Positions 15,726 through 24,385 of a stretch of 64,000 nucleotides of DNA are shown piece by piece. The stretch comes from Arthrobacter globiformis. Lineage in GTDB: Bacteria; Actinomycetota; Actinomycetes; Actinomycetales; Micrococcaceae. The notes beneath the pieces were generated by a model. The model was not told the origin of the DNA. It ran no database searches and saw only the letters and a program-made list of their open reading frames with translations. The translations under genes were made by a program, and so were the position numbers. Within the stretch, counting starts at the first letter, position 1, and every line of letters starts with the position of its first letter. The DNA lies in contig NZ_JAUSYZ010000001.1 in NCBI RefSeq assembly GCF_030817195.1, forward strand, positions 2,852,001 to 2,916,000, given 5' to 3'.

Positions 15726-16649
15726 TCAGTTAAGCTTCGCTTCGGTGATGGCGCCTGATTCCAGGCCCCAGTTGCCGAGGGACTTCTTGTACTCGGGGCT
15801 TTCAAGTACGGACTGCGTGGCCTTCTGCAGTGCAGGAGTCAGCGGTGATCCCTTCTTCAGGCCAATGGCGGCGACGTGATCCGAGCGGGTATCCACCTGT
15901 GGAGAAAGAATCGTGAAGGTGTTCGGCTGCTGCTGGTCTGCCCAGACAAGCGAAGGGGTGTCGTACAGGATGCCGTCGATCCGCTTGGACGCCAGCTGCG
16001 TGAGGGCTTCCTGGACGTTGGGGAGCGTAACAGCGTTAATGGCCGGCTTGCCCTTGGAGGTGCAGGTCCACTCCGAAATGTTCGGAAGATGCTTCAACTG
16101 GGCGTTGGATCCCTTGGTGACCGCGATGTTCCTGCCGCACATGTCGTCGTTGCTGATATTCAAAGGATTGCCGGCGCTCACGGCAACAGACAGGCCGCTG
16201 TTGAAGTAGTCAATCATGTCCAGCACCTTCAGCCGTTCGGCGGTGGGGGACATGGTAGTGACAGTAAAGTCGTACCGGCCGCCATCAATGCCGGGAATGA
16301 TGGTGTCAAACGAGGTGTTCTCGAACTTCAGCTTCAGGCCCAGTTTCTTGGCCACGAGGCGTGCGATATCCGGGTTCAGGCCGATCGGCGTGCTGTTATC
16401 GTCTGCGAGGAACGTGGTGGGCGGGTAGTGCAGGTCCATCGCCACCGTCAGTTCGCCCTTGTCTTTGTAGGACTGCGGCAACAGCTTGCCTGCGGCCGGA
16501 TCAGGCTGGACACCCTCGGAGATGTCGGCCGTACTTGACGTCTTGGAGTCGGCTTCCGAATCGCTGTTGGCACCCGAGCCACAAGCGGCCATTGCCCACA
16601 CAACCGCCAATCCTGCTACTACGGTCTGGACCTTGGTTCTGATCCTCAT
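15726..16649 (-). CDS. Amino-acid ABC transporter substrate-binding lipoprotein (cassette 2)
   Basis: Secreted binding protein of 307 aa. The lipoprotein signal ends in MAACGSG (lipidated Cys at about 23), followed by a Ser/Asp-rich linker. The SBP_bac_3 body has KGELTVAMDLHYPPTTFLADDNSTPIGLNPDIARLVAKKLG and IDGGRYDFTVTTMSPT. It is the first gene of the cassette SBP-permease-ATPase-GntR. An operator-like ATCATCGACAAT lies 91 bases upstream. The ligand is probably an amino acid or a related zwitterion. Confidence 0.94.
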   Translation of the reverse strand: MRIRTKVQTVVAGLAVVWAMAACGSGANSDSEADSKTSSTADISEGVQPDPAAGKLLPQSYKDKGELTVAMDLHYPPTTFLADDNSTPIGLNPDIARLVAKKLGLKLKFENTSFDTIIPGIDGGRYDFTVTTMSPTAERLKVLDMIDYFNSGLSVAVSAGNPLNISNDDMCGRNIAVTKGSNAQLKHLPNISEWTCTSKGKPAINAVTLPNVQEALTQLASKRIDGILYDTPSLVWADQQQPNTFTILSPQVDTRSDHVAAIGLKKGSPLTPALQKATQSVLESPEYKKSLGNWGLESGAITEAKLN

Positions 16650-16739
16650 CGCTGCTTTCCTATTGCGACGGCGGTGACAGACTTGTTTTCTGCATGCTTT
16701 CCCGCCGCCTCCTACCTAATAATGCAACGAGGATCGCAG

Positions 16740-16751
16740 ATCATCGACAAT
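16740..16751. promoter_or_regulatory. GntR-type operator upstream of ABC cassette 2
   Basis: ATCATCGACAAT differs at one position from the operator consensus read on this strand (ATYGTYGACAAT). It lies 91 bases upstream of the SBP start, within the 252-base gap after the previous gene. Confidence 0.55.
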
Positions 16752-16833
16752 TGACAGAAAGAATTTTCAAACTTTTGTCTCCGCCTATCCCTCCGCGCCG
16801 GTGATCCGGTCCTCTCTCGCGCTCTTGCACGGA

Positions 16834-16878
16834 AACGAAGAGATGGCCCGGTCCTTTGGACCGGGCCATCTCTTCGTT
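16834..16878. terminator. Terminator hairpin after GntR gene
   Basis: A perfect 21-bp stem (5' arm AACGAAGAGATGGCCCGGTC plus C; loop TTT), 23 bases after the GntR stop on the minus strand. It separates the GntR transcription unit from ABC cassette 2. No long U-run. Confidence 0.8.
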
Positions 16879-16901
16879 GGAATTGCGCTTCGAGCGACGC
16901 T

Positions 16902-17594
16902 CTAGGCGGTGATATCGATGTCCTGCCTGGATGCGGTGAGGTCCTCCACACCCTTTTGCATATGCCGTTTGATGGCGTGCTGGAGTCCCTTTCGGTCTCC
17001 TGCTTCCAGCAGGTCCAGGATGCTCTGGTGTTCCTGCACCAGAACATCCACCCGAGGATAGGCGACCTCCAGGTTGAGAATACACATCCTCGATTCCGCT
17101 GCCAGGGTCTTGTAGATCCTGATCAGGCGCGTGTTGCCGGCACCGGCAACGAAGGCGGTGTGGAACTCCATGTCCAGTCGAGCGATCGCCTGCCAGTCTG
17201 AGACAGCGACCTGCTTCGCCATGTCCCCGATGATCCCCTTCAGCACCTCGCACGTGTCGTTGATTTCCTGCTGCGAGGCGTCGAGCAGTATATTCGCAGC
17301 GGCTAATTCCACGGACTCGCGGACGGCGTAGATCTCCTTGACGTCCGCCGTAGCAAGCTCGAGGACGAACACTCCGCGGTTGCGGTGGCTAACCAGGATC
17401 CCCTCCTGGCACAGACGCTGCAACGCTTCCCGGAGAGGTCCCCTGGACGTTCGAAGCTGGCTGGCCAGGAGAGATTCGTTGATCTGCTGCCCGGGACGGA
17501 AGGTTCCTTGGACGATTTGTTCCCGCAGCTGATCTGCAATCAGCTGCGCCGTGGGCCTTCCCTCCAGTACGAACGGTCCCTCTGGTGCCGCCAT
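16902..17594 (-). CDS. GntR family transcriptional regulator, FCD type (paralog of 13279-13950)
   Basis: FadR-like regulator of 230 aa. The DNA-binding part has REQIVQGTFRPGQQINESLLASQLRTSRGPLREALQRL and the FCD part has RLDMEFHTAFVAGAGN. It is very similar to the protein at 13279 over its whole length, with a short extra C-terminal tail (RQDIDITA). ATG 17594 is preceded by GAGGGG inside the conserved 22-base leader. It is the last gene behind aminotransferase and SSADH, 40 bases after the latter, so feedback control of that unit is likely. Confidence 0.92.
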   Translation of the reverse strand: MAAPEGPFVLEGRPTAQLIADQLREQIVQGTFRPGQQINESLLASQLRTSRGPLREALQRLCQEGILVSHRNRGVFVLELATADVKEIYAVRESVELAAANILLDASQQEINDTCEVLKGIIGDMAKQVAVSDWQAIARLDMEFHTAFVAGAGNTRLIRIYKTLAAESRMCILNLEVAYPRVDVLVQEHQSILDLLEAGDRKGLQHAIKRHMQKGVEDLTASRQDIDITA

Positions 17595-17602
17595 TGATAT
17601 CC

Positions 17603-17624
17603 CCTCATCTCACTCTTCGGCATA
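17603..17624 (-). promoter_or_regulatory. Conserved leader before GntR gene, copy 2
   Basis: Identical over 22 bases to 13957-13978. It covers most of the 40-base gap between the SSADH stop and the GntR start. Confidence 0.6.
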
Positions 17625-17634
17625 TTGCATAATT

Positions 17635-19089
17635 TCAGACGGCTATTGCCGTGTACTTGTACTCAAGAAATTCTTCAATGCCGACCTTGCCGCCTTCACG
17701 TCCCAGTCCCGACTGCTTGATGCCGCCAAAGGGAGCTATGGGGTTGGATACGAGGCCTGTATTGAGGCCGACCATTCCTACTTCCAGTTCTGCGGAGAAG
17801 CGGAGGGCCTTGTCCATGTTCTCAGTAAAAACGTAACCAACGAGGCCCCATTCGGTGTCATTGGCAAGGCGAAGGACCTCATCCTCGCTGTCGAAGGGGG
17901 TGATGGCGGCTACCGGACCGAAGATCTCCGTGCTCATTAGCTCGGCATCCGTGGTCACGTCGGTCAGGACGGTGGGGGTGAAGAAGTAGCCAGGGCCTTC
18001 CGGGCGGCTTCCGCCGGTGAGTATCCGCGCACCCTTGGCGACTGCATCCGAGACGAGGCTCTCGACCTTGTCCAGGCCCTTCTGCTCGATGAGGGGTCCG
18101 ACGTCGGTTCCGTCCAGAGCGCCGTTGCCGACCTGCAGTTCCGACATTCTCTTGGCGAACTTCTCGCTGAATTCCTCGACGACGGAACGGTGCACGAAGA
18201 AGCGGTTCGCCGCGGTGCAGGCTTCGCCCATGTTGCGCATCTTGGCCTTCATGGCACCGTCCACGGCCTTCTCGATGTCCGCGTCGGCGAGGACGATGAA
18301 CGGAGCATTGCCGCCCAGTTCCATGGAGGAGCGCATGACGTTCTCCGCTGCCTGGCGGAGCAGAATCTTGCCGACCCCAGTAGACCCTGTGAAGCTGATC
18401 TTGCGGGCGATGCCACTGTTGGTCCAGTGCTCTACCACGGTGGCTGCAGTGGACGTGGTCACGACGTTCAGGACCCCGTCCGGAAGACCCGCCTGCCGGA
18501 AGATGTCCGCGAGGGCCAAGGAGGTCAGCGGGGTCAGCTCGGCAGGTTTGAAGACCATGGTGCAGCCTGCTGCCACGGCGGGAGCAATTTTGCGGGCGCC
18601 CATTGCCAGCGGGAAGTTCCATGGGGTAACCAACACGCAGGGGCCGACTGGTTCCTTGGTGATCAGGATTCGCGTGTTGCCATCCACCGAGGTGGTGTGG
18701 TCTCCGCCGATCCGGACGGCTTCTTCGGAGAACCAGCGGAGCATTTCGCCGCCGTAGGCCACTTCGCCCTTGGCCTCGGCCAAGGGCTTGCCCATCTCCG
18801 CGGTCATGATGGCTGCCAGCCGGTCGGTGCTAGCGATGACCAGTTCGTAGGCGCGGCGCAGGATGTCGGCCCGTTCACGGGGAGTGGACTTGCCCCATTC
18901 CGCCTGGGCCCGGCCGGCTGCCTCGATGGCGCGTGCTGCGTCGTCAGCGTCGCCGTCCGCCACCTGGGCGATGATTTCATTTGTGGCCGGGTTCTCGACG
19001 GGGAATGTCGCGCCATTGCTGGCTTTCTGCCAGGCGCCGCCAATAAACAAGTCTGTGTGAAGGGTGCTGGGGTCAAATGAGAGGCTCAT
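17635..19089 (-). CDS. gabD: NAD(P)-dependent succinate-semialdehyde dehydrogenase
   Basis: Aldehyde dehydrogenase of 484 aa, closest in form to GabD, which oxidises succinate semialdehyde to succinate. The oxyanion Asn segment TPWNFPLAMGARK is at about 155-167, the general base Glu257 lies in MELGGNAPF, and the nucleophile Cys291 in MGEACTAANRFFVH. The end SNPIAPFGGIKQSGLGREGG is typical of GabD. ATG 19089 is chosen over a GTG two codons earlier. It follows the 4-aminobutyrate-type aminotransferase by 86 bases, the classic GABA pair, delivering carbon to the TCA cycle. Confidence 0.92.
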   Translation of the reverse strand: MSLSFDPSTLHTDLFIGGAWQKASNGATFPVENPATNEIIAQVADGDADDAARAIEAAGRAQAEWGKSTPRERADILRRAYELVIASTDRLAAIMTAEMGKPLAEAKGEVAYGGEMLRWFSEEAVRIGGDHTTSVDGNTRILITKEPVGPCVLVTPWNFPLAMGARKIAPAVAAGCTMVFKPAELTPLTSLALADIFRQAGLPDGVLNVVTTSTAATVVEHWTNSGIARKISFTGSTGVGKILLRQAAENVMRSSMELGGNAPFIVLADADIEKAVDGAMKAKMRNMGEACTAANRFFVHRSVVEEFSEKFAKRMSELQVGNGALDGTDVGPLIEQKGLDKVESLVSDAVAKGARILTGGSRPEGPGYFFTPTVLTDVTTDAELMSTEIFGPVAAITPFDSEDEVLRLANDTEWGLVGYVFTENMDKALRFSAELEVGMVGLNTGLVSNPIAPFGGIKQSGLGREGGKVGIEEFLEYKYTAIAV

Positions 19090-19175
19090 TGTCACACTTT
19101 CAGTGATGGTAGGACGGGGCTTTGCCGGGGCGGGGTCTGGCCCCCGCCAGCGAAGCCCGTTCCAGGTTTGGTGGG

Positions 19176-20429
19176 CTAGGAGGTGGCCGCTTTCAGCGCC
19201 TGAGTGAACCTGGCGAGACCGCTCTGGATCTCGTCGCTGCTGACGTTGAGTGCCGGGATGATGCGGATGACGTTGCCGTAGGGGCCGCAGGTGAGGAGCA
19301 GGAGTTCTTCCTTGATGGCAGCCTGCTGGACGGCCAGTGCGGTGGCGGCATCCGGAGTTCCATCTGCTGCGGTGAATTCGACAGACTGCATCAGGCCCCG
19401 GCCCCGAACGTCTCCGATGGCCGTGAACTCGGGGGTGAGGCCTTCGAGCCCGGAGCGCAGTTCATCGCCGCGGACCAGTGCGTTGGAGACCAGGTTTTCG
19501 CGCTCGATGACGCCCAGGGTTGCGACACCGGCCGCGGCGGCGACGGCGTTTCCGCCGTAGGTGCCGCCCTGGGAGCCAGGCCATGCCTTGCCCATCAGTT
19601 CCGCCGAGGCGGCAATCGCCGAGATCGGGTATCCGCTGGCGAGGCCTTTGGCGGTGATGACAACGTCCGGGGTGATGCCCGCCCAGTCGTGTCCCCAGAA
19701 CTTGCCGGTGCGGCCCACGCCTGCCTGGACTTCGTCCACGATGAGGACGATGCCGTGCCGGTCGGCACGCTCCCGCAAGCCCTGCAGGAAGGCAACAGGG
19801 GTGGGGATGTAGCCGCCGTCGCCGAGGACGGGCTCGATGATGAAGCCTGCCGTGTCACTGGGGCTGCTGATGCTGACCAGGAGGTGGTCCAGTTCCTTCA
19901 GGGCGAAGGCCACCGCTGTTTCTTCATCCCAGCCGTACCGGTAGGCGTGCGGGAAGGGTGCAACATGCACGCCGCCCATGAGGGGGGAGAACCCTGAGCG
20001 GAATTTGGTGCCTGCGGTGGTGAGGGAGGCTGCTCCCACTGTCCGGCCGTGGAAGCCGCCCTGGAAGGAAATGATGTTGGGCCGGCCGGTTGCCATGCGG
20101 GCCAGGCGCACTGAGGCTTCCACGGCTTCGGAGCCCGAGGTGGCGTAGAAGACGCTGTCCAGCCCGGTGGGCAGGAATTCTCCCAACTTTTCTGTGAGCT
20201 CGAGGAGGGGCTTGTGCATCACAGTGGTGTATTGGGCATGGACAATCTTGCCCACCTGTTCGCGGGCGGCAGCGACGACGTCAGGGTGGCAGTGGCCTGT
20301 GCTGGTCACTCCGATGCCGGTAGTGAAATCGAGGTACTTTTTGCCGTCGGTGGCGTGGATCCAGGAGCCGACTGCGTGATCAACGATGACCGGCGTTGCC
20401 TGCTTGAGGATGGGGCTAAGAGTTGCCAT
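19176..20429 (-). CDS. Class III aminotransferase, 4-aminobutyrate aminotransferase-like
   Basis: PLP enzyme of 417 aa. Family landmarks are the start TPVIVDHAVGSWIHATDGKKYLDF, GSEAVEASVRLAR, the FHGRT segment, IVDEVQAGVGRTGKFW and the Schiff-base lysine in VITAKGLASGYP. It probably moves the omega-amino group of GABA or a related amino acid to a keto acid. ATG 20429 is chosen because the frame beyond it has no similarity; GAGAAAG lies upstream. An operator at 20457-20468 sits 28 bases upstream, giving this aminotransferase-SSADH-GntR unit its own control. GABA is a natural guess, but other omega-amino acids are possible. Confidence 0.9.
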   Translation of the reverse strand: MATLSPILKQATPVIVDHAVGSWIHATDGKKYLDFTTGIGVTSTGHCHPDVVAAAREQVGKIVHAQYTTVMHKPLLELTEKLGEFLPTGLDSVFYATSGSEAVEASVRLARMATGRPNIISFQGGFHGRTVGAASLTTAGTKFRSGFSPLMGGVHVAPFPHAYRYGWDEETAVAFALKELDHLLVSISSPSDTAGFIIEPVLGDGGYIPTPVAFLQGLRERADRHGIVLIVDEVQAGVGRTGKFWGHDWAGITPDVVITAKGLASGYPISAIAASAELMGKAWPGSQGGTYGGNAVAAAAGVATLGVIERENLVSNALVRGDELRSGLEGLTPEFTAIGDVRGRGLMQSVEFTAADGTPDAATALAVQQAAIKEELLLLTCGPYGNVIRIIPALNVSSDEIQSGLARFTQALKAATS

Positions 20430-20456
20430 GGCTTCATACTTTCTCAAGAGATGTAG

Positions 20457-20468
20457 ATTGTCAACAAT
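20457..20468. promoter_or_regulatory. GntR-type operator ATTGTCAACAAT
   Basis: A perfect operator copy in the 85-base gap between the oxidase stop and the aminotransferase start, followed by TGGCGATCG. The internal TTGACA on the minus strand may be part of the aminotransferase promoter. Confidence 0.65.
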
Positions 20469-20514
20469 TGGCGATCGTGATGAGTCGCCTTTGGTCCGAC
20501 CGGACGGGGTCGGT

Positions 20515-21648
20515 TTAGGAGGTGAAGCGTTGGGGACGCACGAAGTCCAGGCCGTCAAAGGAGCGTTTACCCAAGGCCTCGTGGGCGGCAATCTCGCCGA
20601 AGCGGGTGGCGTTTTTGAAGCCTGCACCGGAGAAGCCGGTGGCGCAGTAGATTCTGCTGTCTTCCTTCAGTCGGCCGAGCAGCGGGTTGCTGTCCTTGGT
20701 GAAGAGGTCGGGAAATGCGTCGGAGCGCACGATATTGGGGATCAGGCCGGGGAAGAACTCGGTGACGGTTTCGATGGTTTCGGTGATTTCCGCCGGGGTG
20801 AGTTCCCTGGGTACGGTGTCCGGGGAAGGGGTTGGTGCTCCGCGGCCGTCCAGGGTGGCTTTGACGGTGACGCCGTCGACGGCGGGTGCCCCATACATGG
20901 ACCGGTCCTCATGGATCCGGCTGAAGACGGGGAATTTCTCCGGCGTGAATTCGGCGGCGTCGCGGGCGACGAACCAGGTGAGGAAGATCCGCTTGGTTTG
21001 GGTTGCGGCTTTGAGGTGGTCGGGCATGAGGCGTTGGGACCAGCTGCCGGAGCAGACGATGACGTTCTCGTAGGTCCAGGACTTTTCGCCGGAGGTGATG
21101 AGGACGCCGTCGGTGGTTTCGGTGATGCTGTGGATTGGGGTGTTGGTGTGGATGGTGGCCCCGTTGGCTTGGGCGGCTGCGACGGCTGCGGTGACGGCGC
21201 GGTCGGTGCGCAGGGCGCCGGCGTGGGGGTCGTAGACGGCGACGTCGTCGTCCCGGAGGTTGTGCTGGGGGTAGCGTTCGGCCATATCCTCGCGGGTCAG
21301 GATCTGGTGCTCTGCTCCAGTGGTCCTGGTGGTGTCGAGGAGGGCTGAGAGGTAGGGGCCGTCGGCGGTTCCGATGGAGAGCCCGCCGCAACGGGTCAGG
21401 ATGTTCTGGCCGGTTTCGGCTTCGAGTTCGGCCCAGAGGGTCCGGGAGCGTTCCAGGATGGGGTAGTAGCCGGGGTTGCCGCGGTAGATCATGCGGAACA
21501 GGCGGGTGTCGCCGCCGACGGCGCTTCGGCCGTGGGCGGGTGCGTGGGCTTCGAACCCGGTGACGGAGTCGGACAGGCGGGAGGCTTGCCAGAGGGCCAT
21601 GGATCCGATGCTGCCCAGGCCGATGACTGCGAGTTTTCCGTCGGTCAT
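20515..21648 (-). CDS. FAD-dependent N-methyl-amino-acid oxidase-like protein (SolA/MSOX family)
   Basis: Flavoprotein of 377 aa similar to N-methyltryptophan and monomeric sarcosine oxidases. The FAD motif LAVIGLGSIGSMALWQ is at the N-terminus and the GGDTRLFRMIYRGNPGYY region follows. The stretch that should hold the Cys for covalent FAD (around SDAFPDLFTKDSNPLLGRL) has no Cys, and the usual His before GDTR is Gly, so FAD may be non-covalent and the chemistry altered. The C-terminus YCATGFSGAGFKNA is normal. The ATG directly abuts the ATPase stop (TAAATG), so it is translated together with ABC cassette 3 and may act on its imported substrate. Confidence 0.87.
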   Translation of the reverse strand: MTDGKLAVIGLGSIGSMALWQASRLSDSVTGFEAHAPAHGRSAVGGDTRLFRMIYRGNPGYYPILERSRTLWAELEAETGQNILTRCGGLSIGTADGPYLSALLDTTRTTGAEHQILTREDMAERYPQHNLRDDDVAVYDPHAGALRTDRAVTAAVAAAQANGATIHTNTPIHSITETTDGVLITSGEKSWTYENVIVCSGSWSQRLMPDHLKAATQTKRIFLTWFVARDAAEFTPEKFPVFSRIHEDRSMYGAPAVDGVTVKATLDGRGAPTPSPDTVPRELTPAEITETIETVTEFFPGLIPNIVRSDAFPDLFTKDSNPLLGRLKEDSRIYCATGFSGAGFKNATRFGEIAAHEALGKRSFDGLDFVRPQRFTS

Positions 21649-22416
21649 TTAGATCACCTTGTCCAGGAAGGACTGGGTGCGGGGTTCCTTGGGATTGCGG
21701 AGGACTTCGCGGGCGTCGCCGCGTTCGACGACGCAGCCGTCGTCCATGAAGATCAGGGAGTCAGCGACTTCGCGGGCGAAGCCCATTTCGTGGGTGACGA
21801 CGACCATGGTCATGCCTTTTTTGGCGAGGTCCTGCATGACGGCGAGGACTTCGCCGACTTTTTCGGGGTCCAGGGCGGAGGTGGGTTCGTCGAAGAGCAT
21901 GATCTCGGGGTCCATGGCCAGGGACCGGGCGATCGCGACGCGCTGTTGCTGGCCGCCGGAGAGTTGGGCGGGGTAGTAGTCGCCGAACCCGGCCAGGCCG
22001 ACGCTGGCGAGCAGTTCGTGCGCCCGTTTTATGGCTTGTTTCTTGTCCTGGCGTTTGACCAGGACGGGGCCGGCCATGATGTTTTCATTCGCGGTCATGT
22101 TGGGGAAGAGGTTGAACTGCTGGAAGACCATGCCGACCCGGGTGCGCTGCTCGGCAAGCTTCTTCGGGCGCAGGGCGTGGTAGGCGGTGTCGGTTTCGTA
22201 GTAGCCGAAGTCTTCGCCGTTGACTTTCAGGACGCCGGTGTCGACGGTTTCCAGGCCGTTGATGCAGCGCAGGACGGTGGACTTGCCGGAGCCGCTGGGG
22301 CCGATGATGCAGCAGATCTCGCCGCTGGCGATGTCCAGGTCGATGTCTTTGAGGACTGTTTTGGGGCCGAAGGACTTGCGGATTTTGCGGGCGTGAATGG
22401 TGCCGTCGGTACTCAT
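21649..22416 (-). CDS. Amino-acid ABC transporter ATP-binding protein (cassette 3)
   Basis: GlnQ-type ATPase of 255 aa. Walker A GPSGSGKST, signature LSGGQQQR, Walker B IMLFDEPTSALDPE and the switch THEMG are all intact. ATG 22416 overlaps the permease stop (ATGA). The frame continues upstream, but that part is a shadow of the permease gene. Very similar in length and sequence to the cassette 2 ATPase. Confidence 0.96.
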   Translation of the reverse strand: MSTDGTIHARKIRKSFGPKTVLKDIDLDIASGEICCIIGPSGSGKSTVLRCINGLETVDTGVLKVNGEDFGYYETDTAYHALRPKKLAEQRTRVGMVFQQFNLFPNMTANENIMAGPVLVKRQDKKQAIKRAHELLASVGLAGFGDYYPAQLSGGQQQRVAIARSLAMDPEIMLFDEPTSALDPEKVGEVLAVMQDLAKKGMTMVVVTHEMGFAREVADSLIFMDDGCVVERGDAREVLRNPKEPRTQSFLDKVI

Positions 22417-23309
22417 CGGGCGATACCTTCCGGTGCTGTCAGGACAACCTTTTTCGCCTTCCGGGGAAGCCTGGAGGTTGAACGGGAGTATTTTTGTTCG
22501 AGCTTGGATTGCGGGTAGCTCAGGAGAAGGGTCATCACGAGGTACCAGAGGCTGGCGACCAGCAGCAGCGGGATGGTCTCGTAGGTGCGGGCGTAGATGA
22601 GCTGGGCGCTTTGGAGCAGTTCGGCGACGCCGAGCACGCTGACCAGGGAGGTTTCCTTGAACATGCCGATGAACTGGTTTCCGGTGGCCGGGATGATCGA
22701 GGGCATTGCCTGGGGAATGATGACCTTGCGCATCTTCATTCCCGCGCTCATGCCCAGGGAGTCCGCGGCTTCGATCTGGCCCTTGCCGACGGCGGAGAAC
22801 CCGCCGCGGATGATCTCGGCCATGTAGGCGGCCTGGTTCAGGGTTAGCCCGATCAGGGCTGCGGTGATCGGGCCCATGATCGCGTTCGTGTCCACGGCCG
22901 TGCTGATGTTCGTGAACGGGATGCCGATGGTCAGGTTCGGGTACAGGGCTGAGATGTTGAACCAGAAGATCAGCTGGACCAGGACCGGGGTGCCGCGGAA
23001 CAAGGTGATGTAGAGGCCCGCGGCGATGGAGACCGGCTTCACGTGAGAGGAGCGCATGACCGCCAGGAAAAGACCCAGCAGGGTGCCCAGGGCCATGCTG
23101 GCCAGCGTCAGGAAGATCGTGAGCATCAGCCCGCGCAGGATCGACTCGGCGAAGAAATACTTCCCGACCACGGCCCACTTGAAGTTGGGGTTGGTCAGGA
23201 CGGAGACAAGGATCCCTATGCCCACGAGGATACTGAGGACCCATCCGGCGTACTCCGAGGGAGTCCGAAGCCGAAGACGCGGCTTCAGGGCTGCATCAGT
23301 GCTAGCCAT
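22413..23309 (-). CDS. Amino-acid ABC transporter permease (cassette 3)
   Basis: HisM-type permease of 298 aa. Start ATG 23309 (MASTDAALKP) is chosen for AAAGGAAG upstream; an earlier ATG at 23345 would add 12 unsupported residues. The EAA loop reads QAAYMAEIIRGGFSAVGKGQIEAADSLGMS. Over the 640 bases shared with the left window edge it differs at only three bases, while the SBPs next to the two copies are much more different. Likely recent duplication or gene conversion. Confidence 0.95.
   Translation of the reverse strand: MASTDAALKPRLRLRTPSEYAGWVLSILVGIGILVSVLTNPNFKWAVVGKYFFAESILRGLMLTIFLTLASMALGTLLGLFLAVMRSSHVKPVSIAAGLYITLFRGTPVLVQLIFWFNISALYPNLTIGIPFTNISTAVDTNAIMGPITAALIGLTLNQAAYMAEIIRGGFSAVGKGQIEAADSLGMSAGMKMRKVIIPQAMPSIIPATGNQFIGMFKETSLVSVLGVAELLQSAQLIYARTYETIPLLLVASLWYLVMTLLLSYPQSKLEQKYSRSTSRLPRKAKKVVLTAPEGIAR
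22659..23298. repeat. Long direct repeat, copy 2 (partner 1-640)
   Basis: Right-hand copy of the permease repeat. It begins here only because the window cuts copy 1; the true repeat may include the rest of the permease and the ATPase. Confidence 0.93.
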
Positions 23310-23357
23310 CGTTGATCTGCTTCCTTTGTCAATAGCTGTGACCATGACGGACTCCCG

Positions 23358-24281
23358 CTAGTTCAGCTTGGCGTCGGTGATGGCCCCGGACTCCAGGCCC
23401 CAGTTCTGCAGGGACTTCTTGTACTCCGGGCTCTTAAGCACGGACTGGAGCGCTGCCTGCATGGCCGGGGTCAGCGGCGAGCCTTTCTTCAGGCCGATGG
23501 CGGTCAGGTCGCTGTTGCCGACGTTGACCTGGCCGATGATGGTGAAGGAGCCCGGCTGCTGCTTCTGGGCCCACGCGAGGGAGGTGGTGTCGTAAAGGAC
23601 GCCGTCGATCCGCTTGGAGTGCAGCTGGGTCAGGGCCTCCTGGACGTTGGGCAGCGTCACGGCGTTGATCGCCGGCTGTCCCTTGGAGGTGCAGGTCTGC
23701 TCGCTCAGGGCCGGGAGGCGCTTGAGCTGGCCGGTCGAGCCCTGGGTGACAGCGATGTTCTTCCCGCACAGGGTCTCAACGGTGAGGTTCAGCGGGTTCC
23801 CGGCGGCTGCGGCCACGGAGTTGCCGGCCTTGAAGTAGTCGACCATGTCCAGGACCTTGAGCCGCTCTTCGGTCTTGGACATGGTTGTAGCGGTGAAGTC
23901 AAAGCGGCCGCCGTCCAGGCCGGGCACGATCGTGTCGAACTTCGTGTCCACGAACTTCAGCTTCAGATCAAGCTTCTTCGCAAGGAGCCGGGCAATGTCC
24001 GGGTTCAGGCCGATCGGGGTCTGGTTGTCCTCCGCGAGGAAGGTCGTCGGCGGGTAATGCAGGTCCATCGCGACGGTGAGCTCGCCCTTATCCTTGGCGG
24101 ACTGCGGCAAAAGCTTGACCGCGGCCTCATCAGGCTTGATGCCCTCCGAGATGTCCGAAGTGTTCGAGGTCTTAGAGCTGTCCGCGGCAGTATCGCTGGC
24201 AGCAGTGCCTCCACAGGCGCTCAATGACAACAGGACGGCAAGGCCTGCGGCCGCTGTCTGTACTTTGCTGATGGTCTTCAT
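23358..24281 (-). CDS. Amino-acid ABC transporter substrate-binding lipoprotein (cassette 3)
   Basis: SBP_bac_3 lipoprotein of 307 aa. Signal MKTISKVQTAAAGLAVLLSLSACGG with lipidated Cys at about 23, then a Ser/Thr/Asp linker. The body has KGELTVAMDLHYPPTTFLAEDNQTPIGLNPDIARLLAKKLD and LDGGRFDFTATTMSK. A roughly 78-base patch coding for LTQLHSKRIDG is nearly identical to the SBP at 699, while neighbouring stretches differ, suggesting patchy conversion. It heads the unit SBP-permease-ATPase-oxidase. Long leader (to 24595) with an AC-rich repeat and two operators. Confidence 0.94.
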   Translation of the reverse strand: MKTISKVQTAAAGLAVLLSLSACGGTAASDTAADSSKTSNTSDISEGIKPDEAAVKLLPQSAKDKGELTVAMDLHYPPTTFLAEDNQTPIGLNPDIARLLAKKLDLKLKFVDTKFDTIVPGLDGGRFDFTATTMSKTEERLKVLDMVDYFKAGNSVAAAAGNPLNLTVETLCGKNIAVTQGSTGQLKRLPALSEQTCTSKGQPAINAVTLPNVQEALTQLHSKRIDGVLYDTTSLAWAQKQQPGSFTIIGQVNVGNSDLTAIGLKKGSPLTPAMQAALQSVLKSPEYKKSLQNWGLESGAITDAKLN

Positions 24282-24385
24282 GGTGCTTCCCTTCGAATGG
24301 TTTCAGCTGAACTGGATCGGCTGAAACGGGTGCAGTCTTACCTGGACCCTTCGCTCGTCTTGCCGTGCTGCCGGAAGAGGCGAAG

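Noticed and set aside
22417..23244. Long N-terminal extension of the cassette 3 ATPase
   Set aside because: It is an out-of-frame reading of the permease gene; the ATPase starts at 22416.
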